A stretch of DNA of 64,000 nucleotides from Conchocele bisecta (lineage: Eukaryota; Mollusca; Bivalvia; Lucinida; Thyasiridae). How positions within the stretch are numbered: the first letter of the stretch is position 1; the number at the start of each line of letters is the position of its first letter. Location of the stretch: contig CM055271.1 in assembly GCA_029237695.1 (NCBI GenBank), positions 32,422,462-32,486,461 of the forward strand, given 5' to 3'. This document shows positions 43,568-55,554 of this stretch, in pieces. Below the pieces are notes generated by a model that made no database searches, was not told where the DNA came from, and was given only the letters and a program-made list of their open reading frames with translations. The position numbers were made by a program, and so were the translations under genes.

Positions 43568-43781
43568 CATATGTGGCTGTGACTGGAGAAATGGGGCTTA
43601 TGGGTTTTGCGAACAGTGTAGATCCAGATCAGACTCGGGATATGCGCTGTACGTCATTCCATCATTGAAATGCCTGTCAAGCAAGCAGTATATGTCATTA
43701 TCACGACTGTGTTATTTGATCAGGATCTATCTACACTGATCACAATCCCATAAGCCCCATTTCCCCAGCCACAGCCACATA
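43568..43781. mobile_element. MITE M1, copy 4
   Basis: atgtggctgtgactggagaa at the left, ttccccagccacagccacat at the right; interior gtagatccagatcagactcg. The nearly intact ends suggest a younger copy. Confidence 0.85.
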
Positions 43782-43796
43782 CGGGGCTTCACTATC

Positions 43797-44040
43797 CTAC
43801 ATGCGACTGTGTACCTTCTGAACAACTGCGTTATTTCATGAAATACCTTTACAAAATCGAGAAAAAAAATCCATAAATGAAGTCAAACGTTGAAACAAAT
43901 TTCAGAGTACATGCGTACTCTGAAATTTGTGTCAACTTCTGAAGTCATTTACGGAAACTAACTATCCCATTTTCTGTAACTATATTTCATGAAATATCGC
44001 AGATGTCCGTAGGTACAAAATCACATGGCGTGTCTCATAT
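43797..44040. mobile_element. MITE family M4 (end motif ggtacaaaatcacatggcgt), copy 1
   Basis: Foldback arms around atttcatgaaatacctttac / tatttcatgaaatatcgc and catgcgtactctgaaatttg / caaatttcagagtacatgcg. Right end ggtacaaaatcacatggcgt, gtctcatat. Second copy at 50383-50623; half copies at 32548 and 60661. Confidence 0.75.
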
Positions 44041-44356
44041 TTGTCTGTGTTCATGCGTAGTCTGGCCAGGGTCCGCCATTCTCACTGTACGATACACGTG
44101 CATACTGCCTCCAGGAAACAATTATTATCTCGTTATTTATTACTACGTTGTTTATTTATTATTACGTTGTCTATAAATAATAATAATTATTAAAATAGTA
44201 ATTACCCACCTCTCACATTTGAAATATTCATATAACACATCAGTCATACAGATAAAGCAAAGTACAGGCGAATTGAGACCGAATTGCAAATAGCGCTGTT
44301 GTGATGACTTAGTGTGATATATTGAGGCTTATTGTGGAAGAGGAACCAATTATCAG

Positions 44357-44464
44357 GGTATGGGATCACATGGTCTATTGTTTTGTCTGGAGCAATGGCG
44401 GCGCATATGTGATCTCGGGTGACTCTTATTGTTCACAAAACAATAGACCACGTGATCCCATACC
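44357..44464. repeat. 30-bp hairpin with 48-nt loop
   Basis: 44357-44386 pairs with 44435-44464 over 30 bp with one mismatch (core gggatcacatggtctattg). Foldback element or structured RNA. Confidence 0.8.
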
Positions 44465-44586
44465 ATGTGTTCTCTCCGCGGATTTTCATGACAAACTTAA
44501 TGGATTTACGAACGGATTACGTATAGGTGTACATATATTGAATATCACATGTTAGGGAAAATTGCACGATTTCGATAGTTCAACTT

Positions 44587-44775
44587 CCGTAGCCGATTTA
44601 AGGATACATTTATTAATTATTATTATACTGAATTTATTACATTATCACATGAAATATATGCAGTCGTTAGTTCTATATGAAATAATGCATTTCGGGAAAT
44701 ATAAATGATTAATCCCTTAAAGTATACTTAGCTAGATAAGTATGCTTAGCAATTTTGGTGAAATCGGCTACTGAT
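44587..44775. mobile_element. MITE family M5, partial copy
   Basis: Shares cgttagttctatatgaaata-type sequence and the end attttggtgaaatcggctac with full copies at 48724-49036 and 57496-57802. Confidence 0.65.
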
Positions 44776-44868
44776 GTCAATATGCCGCCTGTTGTTCTTC
44801 GACGACTATTGCTCATGTGTGAAAAGACGCCGAATATCCATTTTGAATATTTTATTAACAGTATTACA

Positions 44869-45307
44869 CAAGGTGTATGGTCACGTGGTACTAACAACAA
44901 CAACAAGTACTGAAACTTCCAGAATCCATCCGTTTCAAAGTACGTATTCTTTTATATTGTCCTTATTACGTAACGGATTTTTATGAAATATGTCGCATCA
45001 AACGCGTCTTGTTAATCTGCATTTGGTGGTATCTGTACTTTGGCCCAAACTTCTATCGTTTTTGCGAAGAATCGAGTTCCGTGTCGGTAGACACGGAAAT
45101 CGATTCTTTGCAAAAACGACATAAGTCTGTGCCGAACTCCCTGGACGACCAAATGCAGCTCATGAAGACTCGTTTGCTGCGCCATATTTCATAAAAATCC
45201 GTTTCATATTAAGGAAAATATCAAATAATACTTACTTTGGAGTGGGCAAGATTTCAACACTTTCAGCCACAGTTGTTGTTGTCATAGCCACGTGATCATG
45301 CACCTTG
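44869..45307. mobile_element. MITE M2, copy 2
   Basis: caaggtgtatggtcacgtgg at the left, ccacgtgatcatgcaccttg at the right. The central palindrome is enlarged (gcgaagaatcgagttccgtg / cacggaaatcgattctttgc). Confidence 0.85.
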
Positions 45308-46603
45308 ATTACGTGTAGCTTACATGTTGCACATCTTGAAGACATTTCAGTGGTGAAACAATAGGAGTTGAAGTCAACGCCAATTGTGTACCATTTAAAA
45401 TGTCTTCAAAATGTTAGAAGTTCTTCTGGGATCAACAAAAGAAGCCGGTGTTACAGCATGAATAATTAATTTATTATAAATTGAGAATTTTCCATGTACA
45501 TGAAGCATAGATGCTGGACACGTGATTTTAAATAAAACGTGATATTGACCTGAGAAAAGCATATTGAATAGTTACATTGACCTAGGGACGGAGTTTCCGA
45601 TCATAAACGTGTAAATTCATAAGGACCGAACTGATTTGTGACGTATAAAACATTTCAGCCAATCACATTTCGTGTTTCAAACCACCAGCGTTCTTTCCAA
45701 GATGGCGACTGGACGATTGTAAAACATTTCGGAACTAGAGAAACAAAGCAATATTGCGATCGCGTACATTGAACATTTTCAATTTATAATAAAGCAATTA
45801 TTGTCTTTGTTTTCGGTCGATACGTGACGCTTTTATTTGGTCGATAAAACCATGTACTGACCTCAAAAAAAGGCAATAATTGTATATGAATGTTTTAGTA
45901 CCCGTAGAGCTAACATGTAGCACATTGTTTAATACATTTTAATGGTGAACAATATACGTTGTTTTAGATTTAAAATGTCTTCACAATGTTAGAACTTCTT
46001 CTGGGATCAACCGTACTGGTAACACTATATGTGGAAATACAACAGGCGGTTCTACAGGGCTTGTAGCTACAATAATTCGCCTCCGATATGTTATCTTCGG
46101 CTACAATTTGACCCATTCAAACAATGTGAGCAACCGAAGTGCATACCCAAACCTATTGCATGTATGTCAACATTTAGTAAGCTGTATATTTTATACCTTT
46201 AAACAAATAATCTTTAATGTAGAACTAGTAAATTTCCGAAAATAATAGAACTGTGAAATCATTTTCCCATGGAAGCCATCTTTTCTCTTGTTGTTGTTCA
46301 ACATTCAACATAACGAAATAACGCTAACAGATTTACAAGATATATATGTAAATGTCAGATAAACACATTGACACGGTAAAATAACCAATGTATGCATGTG
46401 TACGTTCTTTATTAATATTTTATCAATACAGCTTGACAGTTTTATATTGCTAACATATCAAACACGCTGGATAACCGATTGCATAAATCACTCTTCCATG
46501 CGTTACATTAAAGAGATGGGGTTAAATTGCTATCCTCGTGAGAGGTATGGAGCGGGGTAGCAATTTTGTTTCTACAGGCCTAGTAGCAGACTAACAGTTA
46601 TAA
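45308..46603. other. Non-coding; diverged direct repeat
   Basis: aacttcttctgggatcaac and its 100-bp flank occur at about 45325-45440 and 45905-46010. No gene is recognised. Confidence 0.5.
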
Positions 46604-46706
46604 AGAATAGTAGGTTAGTGCCGTGAATGGGAACAAATATTCTGGCAAGGCTTAGGAAACGGGATGGGCGAGGCTCTTCCCATTCACGGCACTAACCTAC
46701 TATTCT
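46604..46706. mobile_element. Foldback MITE family M6, copy 1
   Basis: Arms gaatagtaggttagtgccgt and its complement acggcactaacctactattc, followed by gttgacgggataaata in the flank. Inverted second copy at 62611-62752. Confidence 0.8.
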
Positions 46707-47704
46707 ATTTATCCCGCCAACATTACAAATAGCTTTAAAATGCAAAACATAACCCCAGCCGCATCTCCAAATCGTATTGACAGGATATCAAAACTGTTTC
46801 ACGGCACCGTGTTTCACGGCACATACGCACTGTGTTGACGGGATAAATACCAGTATTTTGTTCAGACGAGGCTAAGAAAAGCGGGAGTAATTCCGAGGCT
46901 TGGCGAACAATTCATTTCCGAGCTGAGCAGATAAGAACAAATAATTTCTATGATTTCGTGGTTTCTAAACATAATTGTGGGTGGTTGGTCGGGAGCATGC
47001 GAAGGGTAATTTAACGATCGGGGTTCATCCTTACCGGAATGCCGACTTACATGGTTTGGCCCTCATATACATTTTCGGCCTTCCGATAAAGGTAAAAAAA
47101 AGAAGTAATAAGATTAGTGCTGATCATATTACTTTTCGGGTTGGGGCTAAGTGACGCTGGTGTGGAATGTACCAGGCACCAGGTCATGATATTCTAATTT
47201 CAGGGCGGAATATATATTTTTTTGTAAATATTCAGTTCTGATTTTCGGAATTTCCCTCATGTTGGACATGTTGAATACGGGATAGTCCAATCCGTTGGCC
47301 TGGCTTTAATTGACCTTTGCTGTTGATAGGCCGTTAAACACCAATAATTAATCAATCAATCAATCTAAACATAATTAGGATTTGCTATCCATTTTACAAT
47401 CCCACGCGTTATTCCCCTGTGGTTGCAGCCAGACACCAATTTCAAAACACTAGCTCGGTTTTATCATGAAACGTGTCTGCTATGAATAATGCAAGTGTAA
47501 TGACGTTTATGTTGAAAGGAACATGGGCTTGACTACATTAGTTAACTTGTGTCATTATATTAACGTCACTCGTCACCATAATAGTGATGTAATTCGACCA
47601 ATGAACAGTCAGTTTTCGAATTTGGATTGAACCTGGTGCATGGTATAGATAGGTGCGAGAAGTAACACTGCGAACTACTTCCGTATCGTCCGGGCGATAC
47701 ATAG
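46707..47704. other. Non-coding; inverted fragment of the 16621 repeat
   Basis: 47090-47230 carries attagtgctgatcatattac and caggcaccaggtcatgatat, the reverse complement of the 340-bp repeat. An aatcaatcaatcaatc microsatellite lies at 47350-47366. No gene. Confidence 0.55.
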
Positions 47705-48115
47705 CGAATACCAGGCTAGTGTCTTTTGATATCAAGTTTATCAGGCAAGGCTAGGAATCGCTTAGGAATTCCGAGGCTTGCCGAGGAATTCCTATCGTTT
47801 CCGAGCCGAGCCTGGTAAACTTGATATCAAAAGACATTAGCCTGATATTCTATTTATCAGGTAACCTTTTATGCTCGAAAATTACCACTGATGACGTCGT
47901 TATCTATGGACGTAACGCTGACTTGTTTACGTTGCGTCATTAAACTGACGTCATTCGGTAACGTCACGTGTAGACATCCGACCAATGGAACGTCAGTTTT
48001 CACTTTGTTGTAACCCGGATGTTTGTATCAGGTCAGTGCCTGATACAACAATATGTTATCAGTCAGTACGTATTGAATCAATACATGGCAGGTTACCTGA
48101 TAAATGTATGTGGTA
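47705..48115. mobile_element. Foldback element family M7, copy 1
   Basis: Hairpin gataccaggctagtgtcttt-type arms (tcttttgatatcaagttta / taaacttgatatcaaaaga) at 47712-47840, followed by a body with atctgataacatattgtt-like and aacgtcagttttcact sequence to 48115. Inverted copy at 56785-57119. Confidence 0.7.
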
Positions 48116-48197
48116 GGTATGATACAAATTGCCGGGCGGCGTCTATGACGATAGACAAATAAATAGCAACACACATCGTGTATCGGGCTTTGTAACA

Positions 48198-48550
48198 ATG
48201 TACAAATACATGGCAATAAGTATCGTCTATGGGATTTACTGGACACTATGTCTGTACGTGCACGTCCGTGCCGACACGACTCCAACGGTCAGGCCTCTGT
48301 TCCACTGGTCAGTATCTGAGCCGACGGACAGACAAACAGTGGCCATCCTACGGGGGGTGGGGATCTACGAGTGTATGGACGTGTGCCGGGCCGAATTCCA
48401 GTGTACATATATCAAGTACCACCAAAATGCCGGACACCTGTGCTACCTGATCAACACCGCAAAGACCAATATGTGGTCGTTGGTCGGGGCAGAGTGATCA
48501 GCAGTACGGCCATATACTGGCAAAAATCCAACAGGACCCAGAGCAATCCG
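48198..48550 (+). CDS. Exon-like block: signal peptide and PAN/apple-like domain
   Basis: ATG 48198 (third Met of the open frame) begins MYKYMAISIVYGIYWTLCLY, a good signal peptide, with likely cleavage after VRA. Then come FHWSVSEPTD and a Cys-rich segment: YECMDVCRAEFQCTYIKYH and HLCYLINT. The Cys spacing (C-x3-C-x5-C, then C) resembles PAN/apple or similar adhesion modules. The frame stops at TGA 48495-48497, but another frame from about 48470 (ending YWQKSNRTQSNP) runs to a good splice donor, ccg|gtaagg, at 48550/48551, so a one-base frame error is likely. A secreted or cell-surface host protein is inferred; the CCP exon at 55555 may belong to the same gene. Confidence 0.5.
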
Positions 48551-48723
48551 GTAAGGAATAACCCGGATTTTCTGTCTGTAACGTAATGCTTTAGTTTTCC
48601 GTAATGGCGGCGCCCATTTGTTGCGAGGTAAATCTATCTTTCATCAATACGACTGCGGTTTCTTCCTTTTAATGATGACCATGTTAACACTACGAGTCCG
48701 GCAATAGCAAGTTCAGTAGCATT
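48551..48723. other. Putative first intron start, non-coding
   Basis: Begins with a consensus-like donor gtaagg. The rest to 48723 has no other feature. Confidence 0.35.
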
Positions 48724-49036
48724 ACCTGTAGCCGATATCATCAAAATTGTCAAGCATACTTATCTAGCAAAGTGTACTTTCAGTGAGTAATAATTTATTT
48801 TTCCCGAATGCATTATTTCATAAAGAACTAACGACTGCATATAGCTGGTAATTAAAAGTATGCAGAATTATTATACTGCATTTATTATGTACATTATAAC
48901 AGCCAAAATGGCTGTGATAATGTAATAAAGTCAGTATAATAAACATTAATAAATGTATCCTTAAATAGAAAATTTCTCCCTCAATGTGTACTTAGCAAGA
49001 TAAGTATACTGTGCAATTTTGGTGAAATAGGCTACA
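48724..49036. mobile_element. MITE family M5, copy 2
   Basis: Ends catcaaaattgtcaagcata and, inverted, gcaattttggtgaaatagg. The central palindrome contains acagccaaaatggctgt. Matches 57496-57802. Confidence 0.8.
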
Positions 49037-49147
49037 GATTATGTCTGTAGTTAATCTGAAATTTATTTTGCATTTGCAAGCCGTAACATGTGTCTCCTGG
49101 ATGTTCATGTACTATTGCTGAATTTGTTATTGTCGGACTCGTAGTGT

Positions 49148-49648
49148 TAAAGGTACATACCCACTCAGAAGGCACACAATGTTCTTTATAAGAATTAAAT
49201 AAGTGTATGCTTGTGTTACTATTCCACCATTAAGAGTGCCCTCTATACAGATATAATCATTTAGTAATATTTATTTTACTGATAGTGACGCGCGGTGGTA
49301 TCAGGCTATTTTCATATGCAAATGAGACATGGTATTTTTTAATTAGTTATACTAATTAAATGCGTAACCTGAAACAATAATAATTTCGACAGATTATAAA
49401 GTATGCTCATTGCGCATCAAAAAAATAAATACAGCGACTAATTAGTAATGTCCGTTAGCATTTTAAGGAAACACGGTTATCGCCCCTGATATCAGTGTGG
49501 ATATTTACCTCTGATATAAAATGTATGATAATGCCAATCATTACGTGGGGAAATGGTGAATGAATGTTTGTTTTGATAGGAAATGTCTCTGATGATGTCT
49601 CTGATATAAGGAACATTTTGTGCCTACTGAGTGGGCATGCACATTTAA
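49148..49648. mobile_element. MITE M3, copy 2
   Basis: aaaggtacatacccactcag at the left, gagtgggcatgcacatttaa at the right; interior gtgacgcgcggtggtatcag as in copy 1. Confidence 0.8.
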
Positions 49649-49844
49649 CGGCTGGAACATCATTAAAATGAAGAAACCGCAGTCGTATTTATGACATATA
49701 AGATTTGCCTTAAAACTCTTAGGCGCCGCCATTACACAGACCCAACAAACACGTGATACAACACCGTGGCTAATTAAACAGACACTATGATCAAACAACA
49801 ATCTGTTATTTTCCCTTAGTTTAAACAATAGTTATTGCATACAA

Positions 49845-50230
49845 TACATAGGACATCACTTACCAGGGGCATCGGAACAGGTCCGGCAGGTCCGGCGAAA
49901 ACCGGATCAATACTTTTGACATATTTGGAATTCATACATATATAAAAAACGGAATGTAAATATTTTTTCTGCGATTGTTCTCATTTCTCATCAGAAATGT
50001 ACGTTGTTACCACTCAGATGAACCGTCTCGGCAATACAATACATAGGACATCACTTACCAGGGGCTGCCGGATAAATACCTTTGACATATTTGGAATTCA
50101 TACATATATAAAAAATGGAAAGTAAATATTTTTTCTGCAATTTTTTTCATTTCTCATCAGAAGTGTACGTTGTTACCACTCAGTTGAACCGTCTCGGCGA
50201 GACGGTTCAACTGAGTGGTAACAACATACA
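49845..50230. repeat. Direct duplication ending in a perfect palindrome
   Basis: atacataggacatcacttac, gacatatttggaattcatac and ccactcagNtgaaccgtctc occur twice, about 190 bp apart. The second copy ends in a 28-bp palindrome (50169-50196 / 50198-50225, single central G), which looks like a foldback of the unit onto itself. Confidence 0.8.
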
Positions 50231-50280
50231 CGTTGGGTGGGTAAAGGGTGGGTAAAGGGTGGGTAAAGGGTCCACCCACT
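50231..50280. repeat. G-rich short repeat (gggtgggtaaa)n
   Basis: Four gggtgggtaaa-type units from about 50233. Runs of three G could form a G-quadruplex. Confidence 0.7.
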
Positions 50281-50382
50281 ATATTCATTCGCCAGACCAC
50301 TCTTATGATGCTTCCGGCGCCCCTGCTTAAATGTGGTATGTACATGGATTTGAAAACAAGCTAATAGCTTAGATGAGTCCAT

Positions 50383-50623
50383 ATGAGGCACGTCATGTGA
50401 TTTTGTACCTTCGTACATCTGCATAATTTCATGAAATACGTTTACAAACTTTACAATATCTTCCGTAAATGGCGTCAAAAGTTGAGTACATGCGAAATAT
50501 GTACTCTGAGATAGTTTTGTCAACTTTTGACTTTATTTATGACAAATATTGTAAATCTTGTAAACGTATTTAATGAAATTACGCAGATGCCCGAAGGTAC
50601 AAAATCACATGGCGTGTCTCATA
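50383..50623. mobile_element. MITE M4, copy 2
   Basis: cacgtcatgtgattttgtac at the left, gtacaaaatcacatggcgtg at the right; inner arms around cgtttacaaactttacaata and tattgtaaatcttgtaaacg. Confidence 0.85.
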
Positions 50624-51490
50624 TCAATATTAACGCTTCTTAGAAGGTGGAAAATAAAACCTTTCGTCTGTTGCTGTTTTATACTTTTTAAATGGTTCTA
50701 AAATGCTGCGGAACCTCGTTTTTGATAAGACAAATGGAGAATAAAAATAAACAGCAGACGAGAAAAGTTATTTCAACAATGTAAATGTGAAAAGGTATAT
50801 GCACCTTCATACTACATGTGTATTATATATCATCCGGACAAAGATTTGGTATGTTATAGGTTAGAACACTCCAACTAGTTTTACTACATATATATAATTT
50901 AACCGAGTCCTATCCAATAAGGTCAGTCTCTCATACTTTCACTATTCGTATGGACGCTGTGAGACCTACTTGTAGATGACCTGCAGCCGGTCTGTACTGG
51001 TTCTGCATGAATTAAACAATAGGTTCACTTACTCCTAAGACAGAAAAATCCAACCTCGTCATATCCGCCGATATTGTTTACATTTATTGGCCACGGAAAC
51101 TCTGTTAACACACGTCACCAACAGGTTCAGTGTTTTATTTTAATTGCTACAAATATGCCGAATACTTGTGTTAAAAGCACCCAAAAATGTTCCTCAAGTG
51201 ACACTTCGTAGTAATGGATCAAGATTTGCAAGCAAACTGTGTTTCTAACCTCAATACACCCGCACTATTTTTTTATGCTGGACTACTTTGGCTTCCCTTG
51301 GCGCTTTCGCACCATTTAGTGTACTCACCTATATGTAATTTCAAACTACCGGTACCATCGTTTTCAATTGCATTCATATCCACATGTCAAATAACCATTA
51401 TAATTATATAAGACATGTGTTGTTATTATTTTCATTTTCAGACACATTGTAGCAATTGCCAGAACACAAGCCATCATCTTGGTGAGACAT
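50624..51490. other. Non-coding, no gene recognised
   Basis: A/T-rich. One 65-codon frame (51214-51411) has a hydrophobic patch (FYAGLLWLPLAL) but no other support. Confidence 0.4.
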
Positions 51491-51903
51491 TCTCTACTGT
51501 CTGTTTCACGAAACATGCCAGAATTTTACGGCCATTTAAACAATTCGAAAGCAATCTTTTTTTTGATAATATTAAATTTTATCAACATTTCAGAATGAGT
51601 CTTCTTTTTATTTCTTGAAATTTGGTCAAATATTGATTTTATTACGAAAAATTGATTTCTCTATGGGAATTTAACATACGGGAAAAGGAGGTGGAATTTC
51701 TGAAATTAGACAAATTTGCACATGGGGATTTAATATAGGGAACTTGTATTTTCGTAATAAAACATTGGACCAAATTTCACAAAATAAAAAGAAGACTCGT
51801 ACTTAAATTTTGATTAAATTTTACATTATCATAACAAATATTGTTTTTGCATTGTTTAAATAGCCTTAAAATGTGGGCATCTTTCGTGAAACAGACAGTA
51901 GTA
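51491..51903. mobile_element. MITE family M8 (TIR ctactgtctgtttcacgaaa)
   Basis: ctactgtctgtttcacgaaa at the left and tttcgtgaaacagacagtag at the right are exact complements. Inner arms tgaaatttggtcaaatattg / ggaccaaatttcacaaaat. A related interior occurs at 58950-59010. Confidence 0.8.
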
Positions 51904-52600
51904 GTAGTAACGAACACATCTGTTTGCTCCCGGTTTAGATGCCACACCACTGTCTGCGCTAATCTTACAAATACTTGTCCATTGTTTTGTTTTGAAATAT
52001 TTGAATAGTGTGCTCTAAATCAAGCAGACTGATTGGCTGAGCCTGAGCTAATCAGTCAATTGATTGCGAGTTGAGATTGCTAATAGATGTTCCAACATCA
52101 TGGCACGTTTAACGCAGTCGGTTTTGCAGTGGTGGTCGTGGAGGAGTTATGACGTCATAACCCAGGACTTTACATCACCACACGTATAACTGTACGTGTA
52201 CGTGTATTGATGATTCGGGACCGTTTCCGACCCGTATATGTGGCTGTGACTGGTGAAATATTGCTAGATGGCAATTGCCTGACCGCGATATAAAGGGTGC
52301 AGTGATCAGTTAATTGCAAATAAATGGGCAGACAGCAAAATGTGTTTGGCATTTATGAACAAGACACACTAGAAGTTTTTACATAAACAAAACTATGCTG
52401 CTCCATTAATGTGAAATATCTCGCTCGAGCCTCTTTACAATTATCAGATTCTGAGGTGAAATTTCCACTTTCATACCACGCCGTGCCACGTCACTTGCAG
52501 AACTAGTGACTGAAAGTTGCATATTTTCTAAATCATCATCCAGAGGCAAATGTACTGTCATGGTGCAAACCCATTTATATGGAACGCCATGACTGCCTTA
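51904..52600. other. Non-coding; M1 fragment
   Basis: 52231-52257 is a short M1 end (tatgtggctgtgactggtga). The palindrome cacgtataactgtacgtgtacgtg lies at 52179-52205. No gene. Confidence 0.5.
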
Positions 52601-52604
52601 TGCC

Positions 52605-53140
52605 ATGACTGTAATGCTCTTATATGGTTTCGTATTTATCTTACGTGGACTCGTCTTTATCTTATGTCAGCTCGTCCTTATCTTATGTCAGTTCGTCTTT
52701 GTATTGTGTCAGTTTGTCTTTATGTTGTGTGGATTCATCTTTATCTCATGTCAATTCGTTTTTATCTTATGTCAGTTCGTCTTTAACCTGTGTGGATTCT
52801 TGTTTATGTTATGTCAGTTAGTCTTTATCTTAAGTCAGTTCGTATTTATCTTGTGTGGATTCGACTTTATCTTATATCGCTGTATCTTTACTTTAGGCCA
52901 ATTCGTCTTTATCTTATGTCAGTTCATCTTTATCTTATGTCAGTTCATCTTTATCGTATATCAGTTTGTATGTATCGTGTGCGGATTCGTCTATATTTTA
53001 TGTCAGTTCGTCCTTATCTCGTTTAGATTAGTCTTTATCTTAAGTCAGTTCATCTTTATCGTATGTTAGTTCATCTATATCTTATGCAATATCGTCTTTA
53101 TATTAGGTCCATTTGTCTTTAGCTTATGTCAACTCACTTT
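52605..53140. repeat. Minisatellite, 21-bp unit (cttatgtcagttcgtctttat)
   Basis: About 24 diverged copies of a 21-bp unit. Because 21 is divisible by three, all three plus frames stay open for long stretches and give hydrophobic 7-residue repeats (FVFILCQ); these are not genes. Inverted and direct copies return at 54560-55130. Confidence 0.9.
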
Positions 53141-54247
53141 TTATTTTTAGCTGAACATTTTCAAACGTCTTCTCCTCGGTAACGATTAGGCCTATAGTCA
53201 CAAAACTTCATGGTCATAGTCCTTAGGTAGGGTGATTACAAAATTGTTAAAATGACGTCATTACGTAATCCAAGATGGACGCCGTCTAAAAATAGCACAA
53301 ATTCTTCAAAATTCTTCGTCTCAAGAACCGCCAACCGGATTTCGACAAAACTTGGTAGGAATGATCGATGTACAATGCTCTTTCAAAGTTGTTAAAATGG
53401 TGACCCTGGGGTCAAAAATGGGCGTGGCCCGTGGGGTCAAATTGGAGTAAAATTTTAGTTTTGACCGAATATGGTCATGTCATATATCAAATCGAAGATA
53501 TCAACGAGGCGATCACTCTGGTGTATTTATTGTCGAAATTGGATGGCTATGTCATCCAAGATGGCCGCCGAAATGTCAAAAGGTCGTTGTTTTATCAGAT
53601 ATTTCAAAATTCTGCTTCACATGAATCGCTTGGCGCATGGTAGCCAAACTTAAAAGTTCTGGTCCATGGGTGAAGCCTTTTCAGATTTGATAAAATTTAG
53701 GAAATCGCTAATCCAAGATGGCCGCCGTCAAAAATAGCATAAATTCTTCAAAATTCCTCTTCTCATGAACCGCTTGCCGGATTTCGACGAAACTCGGTAG
53801 GAATGATCGATGGACAATGCTCTTTTAAATTTGTTAAAATGGTGACCCCGGGGTCAAAAATGGGCGTGGCCCGTGGGGTCAAATTGGGGTCAAATTTTAT
53901 TTTTAACCAAATATGGTCATGCCTATATCAAATCGAAGGTATCAAAGAGGCGATCGCTCTGGTACATGTTTTGTCGAAATTGGATGGTCAAAATGTCGTT
54001 CTTTTAATAGAGATTTCAAAATTCTTCTTCACACGAACCGCTTGGCCCATGGTGGCAAAAGTTCACAGTTATGGTCCATGGGTGAAGCCTTTTCAGATTT
54101 GTTAAAATGGAGGTCGTCACTAATCCAAGATGACCGCCATCTAAAAATAGCACAATTTTTTTAAAACACATGAACTCAATGTCACATTCTCCTCTGGTGT
54201 TCATGGAGTCAGGTGAGCGAATTAGGGCCATCATGGCCCTCTTGTTT
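53141..54247 (-). mobile_element. Long tandem-repeat element, inverse copy, two to three units
   Basis: Reverse-oriented relative of the 24045 element. The right end, tcaggtgagcgaattagggc, catcatggccctcttg, is the complement of its start; the left end is tttttagctgaacattttca. Units carry gtgaccctggggtcaaaaat, gggcgtggcc and aatccaagatggccgccgtc. Confidence 0.8.
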
Positions 54248-54559
54248 TATCCTATGATCGTATGTTGTTTCGTCTTAATGTGGGCTGCCGGGCTGAGAAA
54301 TAGGACAGTATGGCGTTTACAATAATTGGCACTAATTGGATATATAATTCCTTTTGCAAACTCGCACAGAAAATGACTCGATTCTAATCGTCTTGCTGGT
54401 GTTATTAATGCTACTCCATTGATGGAATAACGAACAGCGTAGGCCCTGATAAGACTGTGCGGAGGCACATGCTGATCTGCGGCTACTCTGATCGCATGTG
54501 CCGTAATGTCCCTTTTTTCAGCCGGGGGAATATATTGTGTCCGGTTGACATTATCTTTT

Positions 54560-55130
54560 GTGGGTATATCTTAATCTTATGTGGGTTCGTATTTATCCCT
54601 AGTCCGGTGGGTTCTTATCTTATGTAGATGTGTATTTATCTTAGGTGCAGTTCTCTTTATGTTCTGTCATTTCGTCTTTATGTCGAACATTGTTAATATG
54701 GGGTTTATTTATTGGAGAGATATTTGTGTTGACACTGGCTCTTTCTTTCCCGCAACAACAACCATGTCGACACCCGTGTAAGATAAATAAGATAAATACG
54801 AACTGACATATGATAAGTACGAAGTGACATAATATAAAGGCGATTTGACATAAGATGATAAATACAAACTGACATAATGTAAGGGCGAACTGACATAAGA
54901 TAAAGACTAAGCCACATAATATAATACTAAAGAAGAATCGACACAATATCAAGACGAGCATATATAATATAAGGACGGACCGGCATAAGATGATTCGACA
55001 TAAGATAAAGACGAATTGACATAAGATAAAGGTGAATCCACATAAGATAAAGATGTATCCACATAAGATAAAGACGATTCCACATAAGATGAAGATGAAT
55101 CCACAAAAATTAAAGATGAATCCACATAAG
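54560..55130. repeat. 21-bp minisatellite as inverted arrays
   Basis: 54560-54690 reads in plus orientation (cttatgt-ggttcgtatttat); from about 54780 to 55130 the unit is inverted (gaactgacataagataaaga). The centre, 54695-54778, is unique. A large imperfect cruciform is possible. Confidence 0.8.
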
Positions 55131-55554
55131 CAATATTAGTTCAGATTAGACAGTTCTGGCGTTCCATACATTCCCATCAATACGTTTACTTTGGAATAAA
55201 TTATTGTTTGAAACTCCCCAAAAATATGTTGTTTTGATTATTTTTATGTTACAACATACCCTCAATTTCTATTTAATTTCTGATCAATGGGAACAGGTCA
55301 GATGACCCTGGAATGAGCATTCATCAATTAATACAATATAAAATGTGATTAAATACAAAATCAAGTAGAACATAATAATTAAACAATCAAACTGAATTTT
55401 AATCAGCAGAAAGTGTAATACATGTATTTATATGAATTTGAAGGCTGGATAGTAGTTTTGCGTTGCTCAAGTATTGACAAGTGAGTGGAAAATCAACTAA
55501 ACAAGAAAATGCAATTAAGCTTATCCACAACGACATAAACCGACATTTTTCCAG
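55131..55554. other. Non-coding, possible intron end
   Basis: A/T-rich, ending in the acceptor-like cgacatttttccag at 55541-55554. No other feature. Confidence 0.4.

Noticed and set aside
52605..53069. 154-codon hydrophobic ORF (and two overlapping ones) that look like a multi-pass membrane protein
   Set aside because: They are translations of a 21-bp minisatellite; the unit is divisible by three, so every plus frame stays open.
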